Part shown: in pieces, positions 25,176 through 33,711 of the stretch
Position numbering within the stretch: position 1 is the first letter of the stretch
Layout of the letters: each line of letters starts with the position of its first letter
NCBI RefSeq assembly: GCF_002113125.1
Contig: NZ_NEJP01000016.1
Coordinates: 62,001 to 126,000 of the forward strand
DNA length: 64,000 nucleotides
Direction of reading: 5' to 3'
DNA from: Pseudomonas sp. B20(2017)
Lineage (GTDB): Bacteria; Pseudomonadota; Gammaproteobacteria; Pseudomonadales; Pseudomonadaceae
Position numbers and translations under genes: made by a program
Notes under the pieces: model-generated
Database searches by the model: none
What the model was told of the DNA's origin: nothing
Seen by the model: only the letters and a program-made list of their open reading frames with translations

Positions 25176-26449
25176 CGTTTACGCTCACTGTCGGCGGTGC
25201 GGTCGCTGCGGGCGGCGCGCTCCTGCAATCGTCTGGCGCCGGCCGTGTCGCCCTGGGCCTGCAGCAGCGCGGCCAGGTGCATCAAGGCTTCGGGGTGTTG
25301 CGGTTCGAGGTACAGCGCTTTGCGGTAAAAGCCCTGGGCTTCGAAGGCGCTGCCGGCGACATCGCTGAGCAGGCCGAGCCAGTAAAACACTTGGGCCACC
25401 GGCTCATGGCTGCGCAAATACTGCTCGCATGCGGCCCGGGCTTCGGCGCTTTTGCCTTCGTTGGCCAGGGCGGCGATGTTGGCCAGCAACGTCGCGGCGT
25501 CGGGGTTGGTGGTTTTAGCTGTCGCCGGCAACGGCGTCACGCCAGCAAACGGACGGTTGCGCACCGGCGGCGGTGGCGTACTGCGCACCGGCTGACGCAC
25601 AGGCAACGGCACCGGCATCGCGGTAGGCATCGGCAACGGTTCGGGCTGCGGTTCGCTGTGGCGGCTGAAGGCGAAGGACTGCGCAATCCCGATCGAGCGC
25701 ATGCCGAGCCGCCCAAGCAGACTGCCCTCGGCCGGGCCGATAAACAGCACACCATCGACATGGGTCAGGCGCTTGAGCACGGCGAACACTTGCTGCTGGG
25801 TCGGCTGATCGAAATAGATCAGCAGGTTGCGACAGAACACGAAATCGAACGGCGGCTCGTTGACCAGCAATGACGGATCGAGCACGTTGCCGACCTGCAG
25901 GCGCACCTGCTCGCGGACGATGTCATTCACCCGATACCCCTCGTTCTCGGCGAAAAAATGCCGCTCGCGAAAGTCCAGTTCCTGACCGCGAAACGAGTTC
26001 TTGCCGTACAGCGCCCGCCGCGCCTTGTCCACCGACAAGGGGCTGACGTCCATACCATCGACCTTGAACTGATGGGGCTTGAGGCCCGCATCGAGCAAGG
26101 CCATGGCAATCGAATAGGGTTCTTCACCGGTGGAGCACGGCAGGCTGAGAATGCGCAACGCGCGCATGTTGTTCAGCTCGCTCAGGCGCTTGCGTGCCAG
26201 TTTGCCGAGGGTGGCGAAGGATTCCGGGTAACGGAAAAACCAGGTCTCGGGGACGATTACCGCTTCGATCAGCGCCTGCTGTTCATCCCGCGAGCCTTGC
26301 AGCGTCTGCCAGTACTCATCGGCATTCACCGTTTGCGACAGGGTGATGCGCTGGCGCACGGCCCGCTCGATGATCGCCGGCCCGACCGAAGCGACGTCGA
26401 GGCCGATGCGTTCCTTGAGGAAGTCGAAGAAGCGCTGGTCGCTGCTCAT
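25172..26449 (-). CDS. wspC: CheR-type methyltransferase WspC with TPR tail
   Basis: SAM-dependent methyltransferase that methylates Glu residues of WspA, raising pathway activity; 425 residues. The N-terminal CheR helical domain (RITLSQTVNADEYW) precedes the SAM-binding domain with LSLPCSTGEEPYSIAMALLD near 110 and FVFCRNLLIYFDQPT near 205. A Pro-rich linker (about 270-315) leads to C-terminal TPR-like helices (ALANEGKSAEARAACEQYL, YRKALYLEPQHPEAL), as known for WspC. It overlaps wspB and wspD by four bases each. Confidence 0.95.
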   Translation of the reverse strand: MSSDQRFFDFLKERIGLDVASVGPAIIERAVRQRITLSQTVNADEYWQTLQGSRDEQQALIEAVIVPETWFFRYPESFATLGKLARKRLSELNNMRALRILSLPCSTGEEPYSIAMALLDAGLKPHQFKVDGMDVSPLSVDKARRALYGKNSFRGQELDFRERHFFAENEGYRVNDIVREQVRLQVGNVLDPSLLVNEPPFDFVFCRNLLIYFDQPTQQQVFAVLKRLTHVDGVLFIGPAEGSLLGRLGMRSIGIAQSFAFSRHSEPQPEPLPMPTAMPVPLPVRQPVRSTPPPPVRNRPFAGVTPLPATAKTTNPDAATLLANIAALANEGKSAEARAACEQYLRSHEPVAQVFYWLGLLSDVAGSAFEAQGFYRKALYLEPQHPEALMHLAALLQAQGDTAGARRLQERAARSDRTADSERKR

Positions 26450-26982
26450 GGCTGCTCCTCAAGCCGCGCCGGATCCAGCGGCGGTGTCGGGAACAGCAGC
26501 GTACGTACCGACTCGTCCAGCAAATCGTTGACCCGCACCCACTGCACCAGCCCTTGCGCATCTTCACGCACCGGGCCCAGGTACGGCGCCTGACGATTGT
26601 CGAGGCCGTACGGCTGGAAATCATCCGGGTTGCAACGCAAGGTGTCGTTGGCCTGTTCGAGGATCAGGCCCAGCCAGTGCGACGGCTGCGATTCATCCGC
26701 GCGGTAATGCACCAGCACCAGCCGTGTGCTGGTGCGCGCTTGCGCAGGATGGCCGAACGTCAGGGCACTGAGGTCGATCACCGGCACCACCGTGCCGCGA
26801 TAGGCGAACACCCCTGCCACCCAGTGCGGCGCCCGGGCAATCGGCTTCAACGGCAGGCGCGGCAGCACTTCGGCCACTTCCGTGGCGCGCAAGGCGTAGC
26901 GTTCGCTGCCGATGCGAAACAGCAGGAACAGCGCCTGCTTCGCCACCGGTGCAGCGCTGCGTTTGGCGGTGATTTCGCTCAT
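26446..26982 (-). CDS. wspB: CheW-like coupling protein WspB
   Basis: Adaptor joining the receptor WspA to the kinase WspE; 178 residues, a single CheW domain. Family stretches are ALFLLFRIGSERYALRATEV near 15-35, APHWVAGVFAYRGTVVPVID near 60 and LILEQANDTLRCNPDDFQ near 115. It lacks the Cys/His N-terminal extension of WspD. The start overlaps the wspA stop by one base (TGATG) and its stop overlaps wspC by four bases. Confidence 0.95.
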   Translation of the reverse strand: MSEITAKRSAAPVAKQALFLLFRIGSERYALRATEVAEVLPRLPLKPIARAPHWVAGVFAYRGTVVPVIDLSALTFGHPAQARTSTRLVLVHYRADESQPSHWLGLILEQANDTLRCNPDDFQPYGLDNRQAPYLGPVREDAQGLVQWVRVNDLLDESVRTLLFPTPPLDPARLEEQP

Positions 26983-28604
26983 CAGACTTTGAATCGCGAA
27001 ACGCCGCTGCGCAGGCCCACGGCCACCTGGCTCAGTTCGTCAATGGCGAAACTGGCCTGACGCAACGACTCGACCGTCTGGCTGCTGGCATCACCCAGCT
27101 GCACCAGCGCATGGTTGATCTGCTCGGCACCGGTGGCCTGGGCCTGCATGCCCTCGTTGACCATCAACACCCGCGGCGCCAGCGCCTGCACTTGATGGAT
27201 GATCTGCGACAGCTGCTCGCCCACTTGCTGCACTTCGGCCATGCCGCGACGCACCTCCTCGGAGAACTTGTCCATGCCCATCACCCCGGCGGACACCGCC
27301 GACTGGATCTCGCGGACCATCTGTTCGATGTCATACGTGGCAACAGCGGTCTGATCCGCCAAGCGCCGAACTTCGGTGGCGACCACGGCGAAACCGCGAC
27401 CGTACTCACCGGCCTTCTCCGCTTCAATCGCGGCGTTCAGGGACAGCAGGTTGGTCTGGTCGGCGACCTTGACGATGGTCACCACCACCTGATTGATGTT
27501 GCCGGCCTTCTCGTTGAGGATCGCCAGTTTGGCGTTCACCAGATCCGCCGCGCCCATCACCGAGTGCATGGTGTCTTCCATGCGCGCCAGGCCTTGTTGC
27601 CCGGAACCGGCCAGCACCGAGGCCTGATCGGCGGCGGTGGAGACTTCAGTCATGGTGCGTACAAGGTCGCGAGAGGTTGCCGCGATTTCGCGGGATGTCG
27701 CGCCAATTTCAGTGGTGGTCGCAGCGGTTTCGGTGGCGGTCGCCTGTTGCTGCTTGGAGGTGGCGGCGATCTCGGTCACCGAGGTGGTGACCTGTACCGA
27801 CGAACGCTGGGCCTGGGACACCAGCGCGGTGAGCTCGGTCATCATGTCGTTGAAGCCGGTTTCCACTGCGCCGAACTCGTCCTTGCGCTCGAGATTCAAG
27901 CGGCTGCTCAGATCGCCGGTGCGCATGATGTCGAGGATCTGCACGATGCGGTTCATCGGCGCCATGATTGCGCGCATCAGCAACAGACCGCAGAGGCCGG
28001 CAGCCAGCACGGCCACCAGCAGCGAGACGAACATGCTGACTTTGGCCGCTGCCACAGCCTCGTCGATGTTGGCCATGGCCTGGTCGGCGACTCGCTTGTT
28101 CTCGCCGATGATGTCGTTGAGTTTCATCCGGCCCGAGTACCAGGTCGGTGTCAGTTGCTCGTGGAACATCTTGACGGCATCGGCTTCGAGGTTGCGCTTG
28201 TGCAGATCAAGCACCGCATCCTGAATTTTCAGATAGGCATCGTGATATTTCTCGAACGCCGCGAATTCGAGCTTGTCCTCGTCCGTGACTACCGTGCCAC
28301 GGTAATTGGCCATCTGTTCCTGAAGCCGGGATTCGAAGGCCTTGTAGTCGGCCGCGTCTTCGCTGCTGACGCCCTGCCCTTCCTTGAGCCCCAGCAGTTC
28401 CTGGGTCTGCAGGTAGCTGTCGACCCACGCGCCACGAATCATCGAGCTGTAATAGACGCCGGGAATCGCGTCGTCACGGACGCTGTTTTCACTGGCTTCG
28501 ATCTTAAGCAGCCGCGAATACGAGACGACCACCATCAGCAGCATGATGGCGATAATCACCGCAAAGCTTGCCAAAATGCGTTGGCGCAACGTCCAGTTCT
28601 TCAC
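26982..28604 (-). CDS. wspA: Surface-sensing methyl-accepting protein WspA
   Basis: Membrane receptor that responds to surface contact or envelope stress and drives the Wsp pathway; 540 residues. TM1 is at about 12-32 (AVIIAIMLLMVVVSYS), a four-helix-bundle periplasmic domain follows, then TM2 near 188-210 (FVSLLVAVLAAGLCGLLL) and a HAMP domain. The cytoplasmic signalling tip contains VADQTNLLSLNAAIEAEKAG, nearly identical to chemotaxis receptors. The start is a GTG at 28604 with GAGG seven bases upstream; no ATG fits the family N-terminus. This is the first gene of the operon and its promoter must lie in 28605-28809. Confidence 0.95.
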   Translation of the reverse strand: MKNWTLRQRILASFAVIIAIMLLMVVVSYSRLLKIEASENSVRDDAIPGVYYSSMIRGAWVDSYLQTQELLGLKEGQGVSSEDAADYKAFESRLQEQMANYRGTVVTDEDKLEFAAFEKYHDAYLKIQDAVLDLHKRNLEADAVKMFHEQLTPTWYSGRMKLNDIIGENKRVADQAMANIDEAVAAAKVSMFVSLLVAVLAAGLCGLLLMRAIMAPMNRIVQILDIMRTGDLSSRLNLERKDEFGAVETGFNDMMTELTALVSQAQRSSVQVTTSVTEIAATSKQQQATATETAATTTEIGATSREIAATSRDLVRTMTEVSTAADQASVLAGSGQQGLARMEDTMHSVMGAADLVNAKLAILNEKAGNINQVVVTIVKVADQTNLLSLNAAIEAEKAGEYGRGFAVVATEVRRLADQTAVATYDIEQMVREIQSAVSAGVMGMDKFSEEVRRGMAEVQQVGEQLSQIIHQVQALAPRVLMVNEGMQAQATGAEQINHALVQLGDASSQTVESLRQASFAIDELSQVAVGLRSGVSRFKV

Positions 28605-28809
28605 AGTCAGTCCTCGGGGCGGGTCGAAATGCGGGGGAGTATAGCTGAGGGCGGTGTTTCATTTATAAGACGGTTTGCCGCGCTCAGGCCTTCCGGCATT
28701 AAACGGGGTGGGCTCTGGACAGGGACTTTCAAGGAATCGGAGGGCGGCGTGCCAGTGACGCAATGGCAAAAAGGGGCGATGGATTGGTCATTTCAGCTGC
28801 TGCAACGAA
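28605..28809 (-). promoter_or_regulatory. Upstream region of the wsp operon
   Basis: About 205 bp between wspA and the DUF533 terminator with no gene. It must contain the wsp operon promoter on the minus strand. I did not find a convincing sigma-70, AlgU or sigma-54 element here, so no start site is proposed. Confidence 0.5.
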
Positions 28810-28843
28810 AGAACCCGCGATCCTGTGCAAGATAGCGGGTTCT
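28810..28843 (-). terminator. Putative terminator after the DUF533 gene
   Basis: AGAACCCGC at 28810-28818 pairs with GCGGGTTCT at 28835-28843, 20 bp past the DUF533 stop. The minus-strand continuation begins TTTCG, a short U-run. Confidence 0.65.
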
Positions 28844-28862
28844 CGTATCGATCATGGCAGCT

Positions 28863-29585
28863 CTACAGGGCTGCCACACGGACTTGCCTCTCCAACTCCA
28901 CCTTCAACCCCGGCTCCAGCTTCAACTGCCGCGCCAGCTCATCCAGATAGCTCTTTTCCATGAAGTTCTCCTCGTCCACCAGCATCACGCTCGCCACGTA
29001 CATCTCGGCGGCCATCTCCGGTGTGCTCGCTGCACGGGCGACGTCGGTGGGGTCGAGGGGTTTGTTGAGTTCGGCGTGGAGCCAGTGCTTGAGTTCCTGA
29101 TCGTTGTCGAGTCTGGTGAATTCGCCTTCGATCAGTTGGCGTTCGCGGTCGTCGATGTGGCCGTCGGCCTTGGCGGCGGCGACCAGGGCTTTGAGGATGG
29201 CCTGGCTGTGTTGTTCGACTTGCGCCGGTGGCAGGCGATCGACGGTTTGCGGTTCGTTTTGTGGAGCGGTGCCTTTCTGGGCGTTCCAGTTGCCGTAGGC
29301 TTTGTAGGCGATTACGCCCAGTGCGGCGAGGCCGCCGTAGAGGGCGACTTTACCGCCAACCTTGCGGGCCTTTTTGCTGCCCAGCAGCAGGCCCATGGCG
29401 CCGGCCGCCAGGGCACCGCCGCCTGCGCCTGACAGCAAACCGCCGAGTGCGCCATTACCGGAAGATCCGCCCAGCAAGCCGCCCAAGCCACCGGCAGCCG
29501 GTTTGTTCTGCGCCCCGCCCGCCTTGTTCTGCAGCAGATCCTGGCCGGACTTGAGGAGTTGATCGAGCAATCCACGGGTGTTCAT
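28863..29585 (-). CDS. DUF533 / TerB-like tellurite-resistance-type membrane protein
   Basis: A 240-residue YebE-like protein. The start MNTRGLLDQLLKSGQDLL is followed by a very Gly-rich region (GGLGGLLGGSSGNGALGG) and a hydrophobic Gly/Ala segment (GALAAGAMGLLLGSKKARK, then LYGGLAALGVIAYKAY) that probably inserts in the membrane. The C-terminal 110 residues are a helical TerB-like domain (ILKALVAAAKADGHIDDRER, with acidic residues). No function is firmly known; family members are often envelope-stress induced. The upstream frame extension to 29747 is not used because the ATG at 29585 gives the family start. It is divergent from the LysR gene. Confidence 0.85.
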   Translation of the reverse strand: MNTRGLLDQLLKSGQDLLQNKAGGAQNKPAAGGLGGLLGGSSGNGALGGLLSGAGGGALAAGAMGLLLGSKKARKVGGKVALYGGLAALGVIAYKAYGNWNAQKGTAPQNEPQTVDRLPPAQVEQHSQAILKALVAAAKADGHIDDRERQLIEGEFTRLDNDQELKHWLHAELNKPLDPTDVARAASTPEMAAEMYVASVMLVDEENFMEKSYLDELARQLKLEPGLKVELERQVRVAAL

Positions 29586-29761
29586 GTTCCGTCTCCAAAC
29601 TGGGTTTATCCGGATCAATAAGGCCCTCAGCCTAGTTCGAAAGTGCCCGTCACTTGGGTGCGAGTGTGCTTCCAGATGTTGCCTGGCCCGGAGCAGCCAT
29701 TCGCGAAAATAGATATACACTCGAGGCAATCTAAAAAAACCGCCCACCGGGTAAACCTTCC

Positions 29762-30676
29762 ATGATGACCTTGCGTCAGATCCGCCATTTCATCGCCGTG
29801 GCCGAGACCGGCTCGATCTCCGCCGCCGCGCAAACCGCGTTCATTTCCCAATCGACCCTGACCCTGGCCATCCAGCAACTGGAGGAAGAAATCGGCGTCA
29901 GCCTGTTCAATCGCCACGCCAAGGGCATGACGCTTACCCATCAGGGCCACCAGTTCCTGCGCCAGGCGCACCTGATTCTGGCGACCGTGGACAACGCCAA
30001 ACGCAGCCTGCAACAAAGCACCGATCAGGTTGCCGGGCAGTTGATCGTCGGCGTGACCAGTCTGGTGGCCGGTTATTACCTGGCGGATTTGCTCACCCGT
30101 TTCCAGCGTGCCTACCCCAATGTCGAGATCCGGGTGATGGAGGACGAGCGGCCGTATATTGAACATTTGCTGGTCAGCGGCGAGATCGATGTCGGGGTGC
30201 TGATCCTCTCCAACCTCGAAGACCGCCACGCCCTGCAGATCGAAGTATTGACCCATTCGCCGCACCGTTTATGGCTGCCGGCCCAGCATCCGCTGCTGGA
30301 ACACGACAGCATCAACCTCGCCGATGTGGCCCGGGAGCCGTTGATTCAGCTGAACGTCGACGAGATGGATCGCAACGCCCAACGCCTGTGGCGCGGGGCC
30401 GGACTGCAACCGAAGATCACCCTCAGAACCGCGTCCACCGAGGCAGTGCGAAGCCTGGTAGCGGCGGGTCTCGGCGTTTCGATCCAGCCAGACATGACCT
30501 ACCGCCCATGGTCGCTGGAAGGCGACATCATCGAAGCGCGGCCAATTGCCGATCTCAACCAGACCCTCGACGTCGGCCTGGCCTGGCGTCGTGGCACTGC
30601 GCGCCCCGCGCTGGTCGATCCGTTCCTGACCGTGGCTCGCGAGCAGCCCCACGGCGGGCGCAAGCCATCTATTTAA
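29762..30676 (+). CDS. LysR-type transcriptional regulator
   Basis: A 304-residue LysR regulator. The N-terminal winged helix-turn-helix is canonical: LRQIRHFIAVAETGSISAAA, then SQSTLTLAIQQLEEEIGVSL FNR. The C-terminal effector-binding domain (residues 90-290) includes GQLIVGVTSLVAGYYLADLL and ends near WRRGTARPALVDPFL. It lies just upstream of, and on the same strand as, the aldehyde dehydrogenase and ABC-importer genes, so it is the best candidate for their regulator, but LysR genes usually control divergent neighbours and here the divergent neighbour is DUF533. Two adjacent ATGs (29762 and 29765) are possible starts. Confidence 0.9.
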   Translation: MMTLRQIRHFIAVAETGSISAAAQTAFISQSTLTLAIQQLEEEIGVSLFNRHAKGMTLTHQGHQFLRQAHLILATVDNAKRSLQQSTDQVAGQLIVGVTSLVAGYYLADLLTRFQRAYPNVEIRVMEDERPYIEHLLVSGEIDVGVLILSNLEDRHALQIEVLTHSPHRLWLPAQHPLLEHDSINLADVAREPLIQLNVDEMDRNAQRLWRGAGLQPKITLRTASTEAVRSLVAAGLGVSIQPDMTYRPWSLEGDIIEARPIADLNQTLDVGLAWRRGTARPALVDPFLTVAREQPHGGRKPSI

Positions 30677-30775
30677 TCGAATGCCACCTTCAGTATTTAG
30701 AATTTGTCGACCCCGGAGCCGCACACTAGTCTTGCTGCATCTATAAGACGGTTGGCTCCCGGAACAGGGAGCAAT

Positions 30776-32263
30776 ATGACCACACAAGAAAAGAGATCCC
30801 GGAAAATGGCTGGCGCGCAGACCCACATGCACACCGCGTTGCTGATCGACGGCGAATTGGTCGCCGGGCAAGGATTTGTCGAACCGATCCTCAACCCGGC
30901 CACCGGTGAAGTCCTGACCCAGATCGCCGAAGCCAGCACCGAACAAGTCGAAGCCGCCATCCTCGCCGCCCACCGCGCCCTTGCCGAGTGGTCGCGCACC
31001 ACCCCGCAACAACGCTCCAACCTGCTGCTGGAAATCGCCAACGCCGTCGAGAAACATGCCGACCACCTCGCCCGACTCGAAGCCCTGAACTGCGGCAAGC
31101 CGCTGCATCTGGCGCGGCAGGACGATTTGACTGCGACCGTCGATGTATTCCGCTTTTTCGCCGGCGCGGTGCGCTGTCAGACCGGCCAGCTCAGCGGCGA
31201 ATACGTGCCGGGCTACACCAGCATGGTGCGCCGCGATCCGATTGGCGTCGTCGCCTCGATTGCGCCGTGGAACTACCCGATCATGATGGCCGCGTGGAAG
31301 ATCGCCCCGGCCCTCGCTGCGGGCAATACGCTGGTGTTCAAGCCGTCCGAGCACACGCCGCTGTCGATCCTGGCACTGGCGCCAGCACTGGCAGAAATCC
31401 TGCCGCGCGGGGTGATCAACATTGTCTGCGGTGGCGGAGAAGGCGTTGGCAGTCACTTGGTCGGGCATCCGAAAGTGCGCATGGTGTCGCTGACCGGCGA
31501 TATCGTCACCGGCCAGAAAATCCTCCAGGCCGCCGCGAAAACCCTCAAGCGCACCCACCTCGAGCTCGGCGGCAAAGCCCCCGTGATCGTCTGCAACGAT
31601 GCCGATCTGAAAGCCGTGGTCGAAGGCGTGCGCACTTATGGCTATTACAACGCCGGGCAGGATTGCACGGCGGCTTGTCGGATCTACGCCCAGGCAGGGA
31701 TTCACGACAAATTGGTGGCTGAACTCGGCGCAGCGGTCAGCAGCCTGCGCTTCGCCGGCAAACGCGATGCCGACAACGAAATCGGCCCGCTGATCAGCAC
31801 CCGTCAGCGCGACCGCGTGGCCAGTTTCGTCGAGCGCGCCCTCGGTCAGCCGCATATCGAGCGGGTGACCGGCGCGGCAGTGCACTCCGGCGCCGGATTC
31901 TTCTATCAGCCAACCCTGCTGGCCGGTTGCAAACAGAGCGATGAAATCGTCCAGCGCGAAGTGTTCGGACCGGTGGTGACCGTGACCCGCTTCGACGAAC
32001 TGACGCAAGCGGTGGACTGGGCCAACGACTCGGAATACGGCCTCGCCTCGTCGGTCTGGACCCAGAACCTGGACAAGGCGATGCAGGTCGCCGCACGCCT
32101 GCAATACGGCTGCACCTGGATCAACAGCCATTTCATGCTGGTCAGCGAAATGCCCCACGGCGGGCTGAAACGCTCCGGTTACGGCAAAGACTTATCCAGC
32201 GATTCGCTACAGGACTACAGCGTGGTGCGGCACATCATGGCCCGCCACGGCCAGCATCTCTGA
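30776..32263 (+). CDS. Aldehyde dehydrogenase, aminobutyraldehyde-type (first copy)
   Basis: NAD(P)-dependent aldehyde dehydrogenase of 495 residues. The cofactor segment ASIAPWNYPIMMAAWKIAPA, the general base Glu in HLELGGKAP and the catalytic Cys in NAGQDCTAACRI are intact. It resembles 4-aminobutyraldehyde dehydrogenase (PatD/YdcW), which converts the putrescine-derived aldehyde to 4-aminobutyrate. The ATG at 30776 follows a GGGAG ribosome site; an upstream extension to 30704 lacks one. A second, similar dehydrogenase lies at 36675, and an importer lies between, suggesting a polyamine or amino-aldehyde catabolic unit. Its exact substrate may differ from the second copy. Confidence 0.88.
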   Translation: MTTQEKRSRKMAGAQTHMHTALLIDGELVAGQGFVEPILNPATGEVLTQIAEASTEQVEAAILAAHRALAEWSRTTPQQRSNLLLEIANAVEKHADHLARLEALNCGKPLHLARQDDLTATVDVFRFFAGAVRCQTGQLSGEYVPGYTSMVRRDPIGVVASIAPWNYPIMMAAWKIAPALAAGNTLVFKPSEHTPLSILALAPALAEILPRGVINIVCGGGEGVGSHLVGHPKVRMVSLTGDIVTGQKILQAAAKTLKRTHLELGGKAPVIVCNDADLKAVVEGVRTYGYYNAGQDCTAACRIYAQAGIHDKLVAELGAAVSSLRFAGKRDADNEIGPLISTRQRDRVASFVERALGQPHIERVTGAAVHSGAGFFYQPTLLAGCKQSDEIVQREVFGPVVTVTRFDELTQAVDWANDSEYGLASSVWTQNLDKAMQVAARLQYGCTWINSHFMLVSEMPHGGLKRSGYGKDLSSDSLQDYSVVRHIMARHGQHL

Positions 32264-32345
32264 CTACGCTAATAACAAGCCGCTGACGGCATGCTCCACC
32301 GCGTTCACAACTGCCCCGACCATAATTTAAAGAAGAGGGTTCACT

Positions 32346-33497
32346 ATGTTCGTGCACAAGACCGCACTGTTCAGTGCAATCACCACGGCCCTGCTGGCCA
32401 GCGCCAGCCTGCAGGCCGCCGAACCGCTGAAAGCCGTCGGCGCCGGCGAAGGTCAGCTGGATATCGTCGCCTGGCCCGGCTACATCGAACGCGGTGAAAG
32501 CGACAAGGCCTACGACTGGGTGACCGGTTTCGAGAAGGAAACCGGCTGCAAGGTCAATGTGAAAACCGCCGCCACCTCTGACGAAATGGTCAGCCTGATG
32601 GCCAAGGGCGGTTACGACCTGGTGACCGCGTCGGGCGATGCGTCGCTGCGGTTGATCGTCGGCAAGCGTGTGCAACCGATCAACACCGCGTTGATCCCGA
32701 ACTGGAAATCCCTCGACCCGCGCCTGAAAGACGCGCCGTGGTACGTGGTCAACAACCAGACCTACGGCACCCCGTACCAGTGGGGCCCGAACGTGTTGAT
32801 GTACAACACCAACGTGTTCAAGACCGCGCCGACCAGCTGGAACGTGGTGTTCGACGCGCAGAACCTGCCCGACGGCAAGCCGAACAAGGGTCGCGTGCAA
32901 GCCTACGACGGCCCGATCTACATCGCCGACGCGGCGCTCTATCTGAAATCCACCAAGCCTGAGCTGGGGATCAAGGACCCGTACCAGCTCACCGAAGATC
33001 AGTACAAAGCCGTGCTGGAACTGTTGCGCGCCCAGCAGAAGCTAATCCACCGCTACTGGCACGACACCACGGTGCAGATGAGCGACTTCAAGAACGAAGG
33101 CGTGGTCGCATCCAGCGCCTGGCCATATCAGGTCAACGGCCTGATCAACGAGAAACAGCCGATCGCCTCGACCGTGCCGAAAGAAGGCGCTACCGGCTGG
33201 GCCGACACCACCATGCTGCACACCGAGGCCAAGCACCCGAACTGCGCGTACAAGTGGATGGACTGGTCACTGCAACCGAAAGTCCAGGGTGATGTGGCGG
33301 CATGGTTCGGTTCGTTGCCGGCGGTTCCGGCGGCGTGTCAGGGCAGTGAGTTGCTCGGCGCTGAAGGCTGCAAGACCAACGGGTTTGACCAGTTCGACAA
33401 GATCGCCTTCTGGAAAACACCGCAGGCTGAGGGTGGGAAGTTTGTGCCGTATAGCCGGTGGACGCAGGACTACATTGCGATTATGGGCGGTAGGTAA
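32346..33497 (+). CDS. ABC transporter substrate-binding protein, polyamine type (YdcS-like)
   Basis: Periplasmic binding protein of 383 residues that hands substrate to the downstream permease. The signal peptide runs MFVHKTALFSAITTALLASA to cleavage after LQAA. The mature part fits the spermidine/putrescine-binding (PotD/PotF) type: LDIVAWPGYIERGESDKAYD near 40, YGTPYQWGPNVLMYNTNVF near 138 and VVASSAWPYQVNGL near 250. The set of binding protein, ATPase and two permeases beside an aminobutyraldehyde dehydrogenase matches E. coli ydcSTUV-ydcW. A GAGG ribosome site precedes the ATG. A REPIN separates it from the ATPase gene. The actual ligand is unproven. Confidence 0.88.
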   Translation: MFVHKTALFSAITTALLASASLQAAEPLKAVGAGEGQLDIVAWPGYIERGESDKAYDWVTGFEKETGCKVNVKTAATSDEMVSLMAKGGYDLVTASGDASLRLIVGKRVQPINTALIPNWKSLDPRLKDAPWYVVNNQTYGTPYQWGPNVLMYNTNVFKTAPTSWNVVFDAQNLPDGKPNKGRVQAYDGPIYIADAALYLKSTKPELGIKDPYQLTEDQYKAVLELLRAQQKLIHRYWHDTTVQMSDFKNEGVVASSAWPYQVNGLINEKQPIASTVPKEGATGWADTTMLHTEAKHPNCAYKWMDWSLQPKVQGDVAAWFGSLPAVPAACQGSELLGAEGCKTNGFDQFDKIAFWKTPQAEGGKFVPYSRWTQDYIAIMGGR

Positions 33498-33509
33498 TCG
33501 ATCTTTTCT

Positions 33510-33598
33510 GTGGGAGCGAGCTTGCTCGCGAAGTGGGTATCACATCCAACATTGCAGGTGACTGACCCACCGTCTTCGCGAGCAAGCTCGCTCCCACA
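33510..33598. repeat. REPIN
   Basis: Inverted REP arms (GTGGGAGCGAGCTTGCTCGC from 33510; mirror arm ending at 33598) lie between the binding-protein and ATPase genes of the importer. The spacer ends GTGACTGACCCACCG. Its position inside an operon could stabilise the upstream message, giving more binding protein than ATPase. Confidence 0.9.
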
Positions 33599-33711
33599 TG
33601 AGATCACCGCCAATACCGCGATCTCACCTGGCAACAGATAACCGTTGTTCGTTTTTCAGAAGTCCAGGCAGGGCCGCTGCGACGGCCCTCGCCTATTTGG
33701 AGCACCGCACC

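Noticed and set aside
28664..30752. Shared 12-mer TATAAGACGGTT upstream of wspA and upstream of the first aldehyde dehydrogenase
   Set aside because: Many 12-base matches are expected by chance in 64 kb, and the flanking sequence does not continue the match.
30700..30775. Sigma-54 promoter before the first aldehyde dehydrogenase
   Set aside because: No GG and GC pair at the required 10-base spacing was found in this gap.
30269..32158. 629-codon minus-strand frame opposite the first aldehyde dehydrogenase
   Set aside because: The plus-strand frame has clear dehydrogenase motifs; the minus frame has none and is a third-position GC artefact.
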